The notes under the pieces were generated by a model. That model saw only the letters and a list, made by a program, of their open reading frames with translations. It ran no database searches and was not told the origin of the DNA. Below, one piece after another: positions 21,596 to 26,676 of a stretch of 26,676 nucleotides of DNA. The stretch comes from an uncultured Collinsella sp. Its GTDB lineage: Bacteria > Actinomycetota > Coriobacteriia > Coriobacteriales > Coriobacteriaceae. Both the position numbers and the translations under genes were made by a program. Position 1 is the stretch's first letter; each line of letters begins with the position of its first letter. The stretch is taken from assembly GCA_900541785.1 (NCBI GenBank), contig UQKY01000025.1, positions 1 through 26,676 of the forward strand, written 5' to 3'.

Positions 21596-22858
21596 CTATA
21601 GCACCGTGCCCTCAGGCAGGTCGACACGCACGACATCCACGACGTCGCCCGCCTTGAGCTCGCACGGTCCTTCGTCAATACGCAGCAGGCAGTTGGCCCG
21701 CTGCATCGTGCCGAGCAGCGCCGAATTCTGCGTCTTGGCCTCGGTCACCAACAGCTTACCGGTCTCGGGGTCGCGCAAAACCGTGGCGCGATCGAAGAAG
21801 CGTCGATCCTGGCGCTTCTTCACGCCGTGCGTCAATATCGTCTGCTGCACGGGTCGCGTACCCTCGGCAAAGCCGCGCATCTTGCGAATCGCCGGGCGGG
21901 CGAGCATCTCAAAGCCTACATACGCCGCGGCCGGATTGCCCGAAAGCCCCAGGTAGGGCTTACCCCCGAGCAAGCCAAACGTGATGGCCTTGCCCGGACG
22001 CATCGAGATGCGGTCAAACAGCACCTCGCCCTCGCGCCGGACGAGCGCCGTCACGTAGTCGTAATCGCCCGCCGAGGCGCCACCGCTCGTAATGACAAAA
22101 TCGCACTCCTGCACGGCGCGATGCACCAGCTCGGCAATCGCCTGCTCATCGTCGGGCGCGATGCCGTAGAACACGGGCTCGGCGCCGGCATCGAGCGCCT
22201 CGGCCATCAGCGCCGAGGAGTTGGAATCGCGAATCTGACCACGCGCCGGTACCTTACTCGGTGCGACCAATTCCGTGCCCAGCGAGATGATGCCCACACG
22301 TGGGGCAGCGCGCACCTTCACGCTCGCGTATCCGGCGCTTGCCAGCAGACCCGCGCCCGCCGGAGCCACGACCTCGCCGGCGTGCATCACAACATCGCCG
22401 GCATGGGCCTCCTCGGCGGCAGAGCGAACGTTCTCCCCTACCTTAGCAGGCGCCGAGAAGCGAACGTGCGAGCCCTCGTTGCCGTCACCGTCGAGCACAT
22501 CGACAATCTCGTATTTCACCACAGCATCCGCACCCTCGGGCACCGGCGCGCCCGTCATGATGCGGACCGCCTCGCCCGCACCGATTGCGCCCTCAAACAC
22601 ATGGCCCGCGGCCTCGTGTCCAATAACGTCGAGCGTCACCGGCGCCTCGCCAGATGCCCGCACCAAGTCCGCCGAGCGCACGGCATACCCGTCCATGGCG
22701 CTGTTGGCAAACGGTGAAATGTCGATATCGGCCACCGCGTCCTCGGCCAAGGGAAGACCGGCAGCCTGCCACACGGGAATCTCGACGAGATCGGTCGGAG
22801 CAACGTACGACAGGACAATCGACTGCGCGTCCTCCAGCGGAATGAGTTTCTCTGCCAT
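21596..22858 (-). CDS. moeA: Molybdopterin molybdenumtransferase MoeA
   Basis: A 420-residue MoeA (E. coli 411), which inserts molybdate into adenylated molybdopterin. The N-terminal domains show PFANSAMDGYAVRSADL and IMTGAPVPEGADAVVKYE. The central gephyrin-like domain shows GIISLGTELV, RDSNSSALMAEALDAGAE, TSGGASAGDYDYV and GLSGNPAAAYVGFE, and the C-terminal beta domain closes the protein. The ATG at 22858 follows AGAGG five bases upstream; an in-frame GTG at 22864 would overlap that site. It is the first gene of a two-gene operon with moaB/mogA, divergent from the CLC gene. It supplies cofactor for the molybdenum-dependent FdhF in this window. Confidence 0.95.
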   Translation of the reverse strand: MAEKLIPLEDAQSIVLSYVAPTDLVEIPVWQAAGLPLAEDAVADIDISPFANSAMDGYAVRSADLVRASGEAPVTLDVIGHEAAGHVFEGAIGAGEAVRIMTGAPVPEGADAVVKYEIVDVLDGDGNEGSHVRFSAPAKVGENVRSAAEEAHAGDVVMHAGEVVAPAGAGLLASAGYASVKVRAAPRVGIISLGTELVAPSKVPARGQIRDSNSSALMAEALDAGAEPVFYGIAPDDEQAIAELVHRAVQECDFVITSGGASAGDYDYVTALVRREGEVLFDRISMRPGKAITFGLLGGKPYLGLSGNPAAAYVGFEMLARPAIRKMRGFAEGTRPVQQTILTHGVKKRQDRRFFDRATVLRDPETGKLLVTEAKTQNSALLGTMQRANCLLRIDEGPCELKAGDVVDVVRVDLPEGTVL

Positions 22859-23033
22859 ATGCACCTCTTAATGCCACGGCGCACAACAGGGGCGCCGATT
22901 CTTTATGCTTGCCTCAGTATAATCCCCCGACGCACAACCGCGACTCGGCCTGAACCCGCAAATACACCTGTCGGTTGCAGGCCGCGAAACAGAATGGAAA
23001 CCAACCCACCGGCTCGTCGCGTTTACCGCGTTT

Positions 23034-23039
23034 TATAAT
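23034..23039 (+). promoter_or_regulatory. -10 box of the CLC antiporter gene
   Basis: A perfect TATAAT lies 30 bases before the start codon. No good -35 sequence lies 16-18 bases upstream. The expected leader is only about 25 bases, too short for a riboswitch. Confidence 0.45.
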
Positions 23040-23068
23040 GCTTGCGTTGCAACCTAAAAGAGGAACGT

Positions 23069-24490
23069 ATGGCTCATAACGACAAACCCGAAAGCGCAAA
23101 CGAAGCGCAGGATCATTCCCAGTCGCTCGACGACGGCGGCTTTTTCTCCCTGAACGACGTTATCATGGCCGGCAGGCAACAGCTCACCCGCTCCGAGCAT
23201 CTCTTGGCTGCCGACACGCGCCGCAACGTCCGCAACCTACTCGCGAGCGCCAAGTTGCTCGTACTCGTCGTCATCGTCTCGCTCGCCATGGGCGTTGCCG
23301 CTTGGGCGTTTTTGGCCTCGCTGAATATCGCGACCGATTATCGCGAGCACCACGCATGGATTTACGCGCTGCTTCCCGTTGTGGGCGTTGCCACCGTATG
23401 GGTGTACAAAAACCACGGCCTTGCCGCCAAACGCGGCAACAACCTGGTCATCGATTCCGCCCTGGGCACACGCCTCATCCATATGCGCATGGCCGTCCTC
23501 ACCTTCGTCTGCTCCACGCTCACGCACCTCACGGGCGGATCGGCCGGTCGCGAGGGAGCCGCGGTGCAGATCGGCGGCACCATCGCCAGCAACATCTCGA
23601 GTCTTGCCCACCTCAAAAAGCATGACCACCACGACCTCATGCTCGCCGGCATCTCGTCGGCCTTTGGCGCCGTATTCGGTTCGCCCCTTGCCGGAGCTTT
23701 CTTTGGCATGGAGATGTGCTTTATCGGCAAGATCGACTACACCGCGGGCATCTACTGCCTGGTCGCCTCGTTTACCGGCTACTTTACGTCGCTTGCCTTG
23801 GGAACCGAGTACGAGGCGAATGTCATCACCAGCGTTCCCAACATGACACCACGGACGGTTGTCATCGTTGTTATCAGCGCCATTATCTTCGGTTTGACGG
23901 CACGCCTCTTTGCCTGGTCGGTTCGAACCGTCAAGAGCCTGTACGGTCGCTTTATCACCAACTACCTTGCTCGCGCACTCGTGGGCGCGCTCGTGGTGCT
24001 CGCGGCCTACGCGGTGCTCGACGCCTGGAAGTATGCCGGCCTTGCCACCTGGCTCTCGGGCGCCGGGTTCGCCGGTAACACGACCCTTGCCGACGCAGCC
24101 ATCAAGCTCGTGGTGACGGCGCTCACCCTGGGTGCCGGCTTCCAAGGCGGCGAGGTCACGCCCCTGTTTGGCATCGGTGCGGCGCTCGGCGGCTGGATCG
24201 GTTGCCTCGTCGGAATCGACCCCAGCTTTCTGGCGGCGCTGGGCATGCTCGGCGTGTTCTGCGCCGGCCTCAACGTGCCCATCACCACCTGCATGATGGC
24301 CATCGACCTGTTCCACGGCACGGCAGCCGGGTTCTTTGTCATCGTGGCCTTTATCAGCTATCTCGTCGGCGGGCACCGCGGCGTGTACCCCGCTCAGCGC
24401 ATCATCTCACCCAAGCGCCGTTCGCTTATTGTGGATGAGGGCGGTACGGTAGCGGATGCTATCGAGCGCCACAACGACCTGATAGAGTAG
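23069..24490 (+). CDS. CLC-family anion antiporter, CLC-F (fluoride/proton) type
   Basis: A 473-residue membrane protein of the CLC family. After a hydrophilic ~50-residue N-terminus come about ten or more hydrophobic segments. The usual selectivity motif GSGIP is replaced by RGNNLVID (GNN at 123-125). The gating-glutamate motif is GREGAAVQ (160-167, Glu162) rather than GREGPTVQ, and the later motif reads GFQGGEVTPLF. These substitutions are those I associate with the CLC-F branch, which exports fluoride in exchange for protons. The C-terminal CBS domains found in some CLCs are absent. The ATG at 23069 has AGAGGA upstream. It is divergent from moeA and followed by the lipid kinase gene in the same direction. 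Confidence 0.82.
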   Translation: MAHNDKPESANEAQDHSQSLDDGGFFSLNDVIMAGRQQLTRSEHLLAADTRRNVRNLLASAKLLVLVVIVSLAMGVAAWAFLASLNIATDYREHHAWIYALLPVVGVATVWVYKNHGLAAKRGNNLVIDSALGTRLIHMRMAVLTFVCSTLTHLTGGSAGREGAAVQIGGTIASNISSLAHLKKHDHHDLMLAGISSAFGAVFGSPLAGAFFGMEMCFIGKIDYTAGIYCLVASFTGYFTSLALGTEYEANVITSVPNMTPRTVVIVVISAIIFGLTARLFAWSVRTVKSLYGRFITNYLARALVGALVVLAAYAVLDAWKYAGLATWLSGAGFAGNTTLADAAIKLVVTALTLGAGFQGGEVTPLFGIGAALGGWIGCLVGIDPSFLAALGMLGVFCAGLNVPITTCMMAIDLFHGTAAGFFVIVAFISYLVGGHRGVYPAQRIISPKRRSLIVDEGGTVADAIERHNDLIE

Positions 24491-24577
24491 ACGTTAGTAT
24501 TCGCCGTGCAGCCACAATCAGGGGCAATTCGACCTGAGCGCGACCGCACCGTCACGTCATACGCCGGGAGTCGCCCC

Positions 24578-25540
24578 ATGCACGCAACTGATTTTGGTCG
24601 CACGCTCATCATCGCCAACCCAGCCGCCCAGTCGGGTGCTGCGCGCGAAGTTGCCGAGCGCCTGCAGCGCTTTTTGGATATGACCGCGCGCGCATCCCAG
24701 TTTGACTTGGTGCTGACCGAACGCGCGGGGCACGCCAAGGAACTGGCCGCACAGGCTCAGGGCTACCGCACGGTTATCGCACTCGGCGGCGACGGCGTGA
24801 TCCATGAGGTCGTCAATGGCTTGATGGCGCAAGAAGAGGCGGTTCGACCGGCGCTTGCCGTCCTGCCCGTAGGCTCCGGCAACGATTTTGCCCAGACGCT
24901 CGGTATCGACGATTTCTCCGGCAAAGATTTTGGCGCGCTGCTCACCTGCGAGCTGCAGCGTCAGGACATCGGGCGCATTCGCTCGTGGAGCCCTGCGAGC
25001 GGCAACGGCGAAGCTGCCGTTGAGTACTACGACCAGACGCTTTCGGTCGGCATCGATGCCGCCATCGGCCTTGGAACCACCGAACTGCGCAAAAAGACGG
25101 GCCTCACCGGCGCTCCGCTCTACACCCTATCGGGACTTGAGCAGTTTGGCCTGCGCTACCGCAACTATCCAATGACAGTGAGTTTCGACGGTGCGCCCGC
25201 CGAGCGCGTGAGGGCGATCATCATGGCGATTCAGCTGGGCCCCACCTATGGCTCGGGCTATCGCATCTGTCCCGATGCCGACCCCTGCGACGGCATGCTC
25301 GACGTCTGCTACGCCTGCGGCCCCGTCCCTCGCGCGGTTGCCCTGCCCATGTTTCTTTCGGCCAAGGACGGCCACCATACCAAGTTGCCGCCGGTTCGCA
25401 CGCGCCGCTGCCACCATGTCGAGCTCACCTTTGAGGAGCCCAACTATCCCATCCAGGCCGACGGCGAGCCCATCGTCGCCTCGCGCATCGAGGTCGACAT
25501 CCTTGCCGGCGCCCTCCACGTCTGGCACCCCACCCGCTAG
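24578..25540 (+). CDS. Diacylglycerol kinase-family lipid kinase (DagK/YegS type)
   Basis: A 320-residue lipid kinase. The catalytic-domain motifs are present: IIANPAAQSG near the N-terminus (nucleotide-site strand), GGDGVIHEVVNGL (residues 70-82) and LPVGSGNDFAQTL (97-109). The C-terminal beta-sandwich contains NYPIQADGEPI, the ADGE signature of the family. Such enzymes phosphorylate diacylglycerol or related lipids, recycling DAG from lipid and lipoteichoic-acid metabolism. The ATG at 24578 follows GGGAG eight bases upstream. It lies 87 bases behind the CLC gene and faces the ArfB-like gene, with hairpin repeat copy 3 filling the gap. The substrate cannot be told from sequence. Confidence 0.9.
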   Translation: MHATDFGRTLIIANPAAQSGAAREVAERLQRFLDMTARASQFDLVLTERAGHAKELAAQAQGYRTVIALGGDGVIHEVVNGLMAQEEAVRPALAVLPVGSGNDFAQTLGIDDFSGKDFGALLTCELQRQDIGRIRSWSPASGNGEAAVEYYDQTLSVGIDAAIGLGTTELRKKTGLTGAPLYTLSGLEQFGLRYRNYPMTVSFDGAPAERVRAIIMAIQLGPTYGSGYRICPDADPCDGMLDVCYACGPVPRAVALPMFLSAKDGHHTKLPPVRTRRCHHVELTFEEPNYPIQADGEPIVASRIEVDILAGALHVWHPTR

Positions 25541-25547
25541 CCCCGCC

Positions 25548-25618
25548 TAAGTTGCGGTGAAATAGGGACTGTTTATGCAGTTAAATCCGCAAAACAGTCC
25601 CTATTTCACCGCAACTTA
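25548..25618. repeat. AAGTTGCGGTGAAATA hairpin element, copy 3
   Basis: The 27-nt arms at 25548-25574 and 25592-25618 pair perfectly around a 17-base loop. The outer bases equal copies 1 and 2, but the inner stem is GGGACTGTTT/AAACAGTCCC instead of GTTCCTG/CAGGAAC. The element exactly fills the gap between two convergent genes: 7 bases after the lipid kinase stop and 8 before the ArfB-like stop. Confidence 0.92.
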
Positions 25619-25626
25619 TGAGGAGG

Positions 25627-26007
25627 CTATTCGTCGCTGCCCGGTTTGCGACGGTTGGCCTTTTTAATGGCGTTGAAGTGTTTGTCGTTGAGCCTGCGCT
25701 GGCGCGATCGCTGTGGCACTTTGGTCTTTACGCGTCGGCGCGGCGGACGGCCACGACGCTCAAGCTCTGCCCTCAGCTTACGCAGACAGCTTGCACGGTT
25801 CTGGAACTGGCTGCGGCTCTCGCGCGCCGTCACGGTAATTCCCGAAGGGATATGTTTCATGCGCACCGCCGAGTCCGTCGTGTTCACGCCCTGTCCGCCC
25901 GGACCCGTCGCGCGAAACACCTGCACCTCGCAATCGCGTGCCAACTCCTCGACCGACATCTCGGCATAGCGCGCATACTCGCGCCATCCCATCTTGTTCT
26001 CATCCAT
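25627..26007 (-). CDS. ArfB/release-factor-like peptidyl-tRNA hydrolase (GGQ protein)
   Basis: A 126-residue protein with the release-factor GGQ domain (FRATGPGGQGVNTTDSAVRM, GGQ at 37-39) and no stop-codon recognition domain. A basic C-terminal tail follows (RRGRPPRRRVKTKVPQRSRQ and KKANRRK). This layout is that of ArfB/YaeJ, which binds stalled ribosomes through the tail and releases the nascent chain. The ATG at 26007 has GGGAGG upstream, which decides the start among several open codons. It is convergent with the lipid kinase and lies downstream of the xpt terminator. It could instead be a relative of the PrfH group; the small size favours ArfB-like. Confidence 0.8.
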   Translation of the reverse strand: MDENKMGWREYARYAEMSVEELARDCEVQVFRATGPGGQGVNTTDSAVRMKHIPSGITVTARESRSQFQNRASCLRKLRAELERRGRPPRRRVKTKVPQRSRQRRLNDKHFNAIKKANRRKPGSDE

Positions 26008-26027
26008 ATCAACACCTCCCCTCATAC

Positions 26028-26063
26028 AAAAAATGTGACAAAGGGACAGTCCCTTTATCACAT
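26028..26063 (-). terminator. Rho-independent terminator of xpt
   Basis: ATGTGACAAAGGGAC (26033-26047) and GTCCCTTTATCACAT (26049-26063) are 15-base arms with one mismatch and a single central base. On the minus strand the stem is followed by six T (26033-26028). The inner GGGAC/GTCCC also occurs in the stem of repeat copy 3. Confidence 0.85.
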
Positions 26064-26090
26064 CGCATACCAATCGCTTGTGCTGCGCGC

Positions 26091-26676
26091 CTAGGCGAAC
26101 GTGATCTCGCCGTTCTCGCAGTCCATTTCGGCAATACGGGCCAGGCTCTCAACGCGGAAGCCGCGCTCGCGGAGCTTATCGCCACCGCCCTGGAAGCCCT
26201 TCTCAACGGCGATGCCAATGCCGGCAACCTCGGCGCCCGCAGCCTCGCAGATCTTAATAAGGCCCTCGAGCGCGCAGCCGTTGGCCAAAAAGTCGTCGAT
26301 GATCAGAACCTTGTCGCCCTCGGACAGGAAGCGCTTGCCAACGATAACCGGGTACTCCTTCTGTTTGGTAAAGGAGTAGATGGTCGTGGCATACTGCTCG
26401 CCGTCGAGGTTGATGGACTGCGCCTTCTTGGCAAAGACCACCGGCACGCCGCCAAAATGCTGAGCTGCAATGCAGGCCATACCAATGCCCGAAGCCTCGA
26501 TCGTCAGGATCTTGTTGATCTCGACACCCTCGAACAGACGGGCCCACTCGGCACCCATGTGGTCGAACAGCTCAACGTCGCACTGGTGGTTGAGGAAGGC
26601 ATCAACCTTAAGGACGTTACCGGCCTTTACGATGCCGTCATGGCGAATACCTCGGCAGGCTCGGCGAATCTTTTCG
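26091..26676 (-). CDS. xpt: Xanthine phosphoribosyltransferase Xpt, 3' part
   Basis: The C-terminal 194 codons of a type I PRTase-fold enzyme that converts xanthine and PRPP to XMP in purine salvage; the start lies beyond the right edge. The visible sequence matches Xpt: VLKVDAFLNHQ, ILTIEASGIGMACIAAQHFGGVPVVFAKK, the IYSFTKQ segment, the PRPP-binding loop VLIIDDFLANGCALEGL, and the terminal GIAVEKGFQGGGDKLRERGFRVESLARI. The full enzyme is normally about 190-200 residues, so only a few N-terminal residues are missing. Purine-riboswitch control is common for xpt but would lie outside the window. A clear terminator follows the stop. Confidence 0.94.
   Translation of the reverse strand, partial: EKIRRACRGIRHDGIVKAGNVLKVDAFLNHQCDVELFDHMGAEWARLFEGVEINKILTIEASGIGMACIAAQHFGGVPVVFAKKAQSINLDGEQYATTIYSFTKQKEYPVIVGKRFLSEGDKVLIIDDFLANGCALEGLIKICEAAGAEVAGIGIAVEKGFQGGGDKLRERGFRVESLARIAEMDCENGEITFA

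Noticed and set aside
22859..23068. Fluoride (crcB-type) riboswitch before the CLC gene
   Set aside because: I looked for the conserved motif in the gap and did not see it, and the -10 box leaves only about 25 bases of leader.

Overview
The window is about 60% GC and looks like a strictly anaerobic gut actinobacterium of the class Coriobacteriia, most likely Collinsella. The reasons are the GC content, the strong AGGAGG ribosome-binding sites, selenocysteine use, a formate-hydrogenlyase-type cluster and AbiEi-like accessory genes. This assignment is an inference; there is no rRNA to confirm it. I see no transposase, integrase, prophage or CRISPR array.

Most of the window serves one kind of enzyme, a selenium- and molybdenum-dependent formate dehydrogenase coupled to a membrane hydrogenase. 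From right to left on the minus strand, 1-5907 holds hydN, fdhF, hyfA, hyfB and the start of hyfC. fdhF is read through an in-frame UGA (Sec140) followed by a SECIS-like hairpin. At 10280-17015 lies a seven-gene selenium operon: two 2-hydroxyacyl-CoA-dehydratase-like (double-cubane-type) iron-sulfur proteins, their ATP-dependent activase, selD, yedF, a DUF3343 protein and a cysteine desulfurase. SelD is itself a selenoprotein (Sec17) with its own SECIS-like hairpin. At 17445-22858 lie the molybdenum genes: modA-modB-modC for molybdate uptake and moeA-moaB/mogA for cofactor synthesis. The window therefore encodes Mo uptake and insertion, Se activation and part of the enzyme that uses both.

Between these blocks, 6337-8402 is a small plus-strand accessory region with a RelB/DinJ-PIN toxin-antitoxin pair and an AbiEi-like protein carrying a nuclease-like C-terminus. 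It is followed by tRNA-Gly(TCC) and tRNA-Pro(TGG) under a clear sigma70 promoter, and a BrnQ transporter. The right end (23069-26676) holds a CLC-F type antiporter, a diacylglycerol-kinase-family lipid kinase, an ArfB-like GGQ protein and the 3' part of xpt.

The strongest unexplained signals are outside the genes. (1) Two ~105-nt hairpin elements, about 80% identical, sit directly behind each of the two dehydratase-like genes and show compensatory base-pair changes. (2) Three ~70-nt hairpins share AAGTTGCGGTGAAATA termini but have different, still self-complementary inner stems. (3) Two 18-bp palindromes with one shared consensus lie upstream of modA. (4) Large palindromes lie upstream of the fdh and dehydratase operons, the latter also preceded by a possible 22-codon leader ORF. 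The best candidate for an undescribed system is the physical union of a double-cubane reductase and its activase with the selenium-activation genes.
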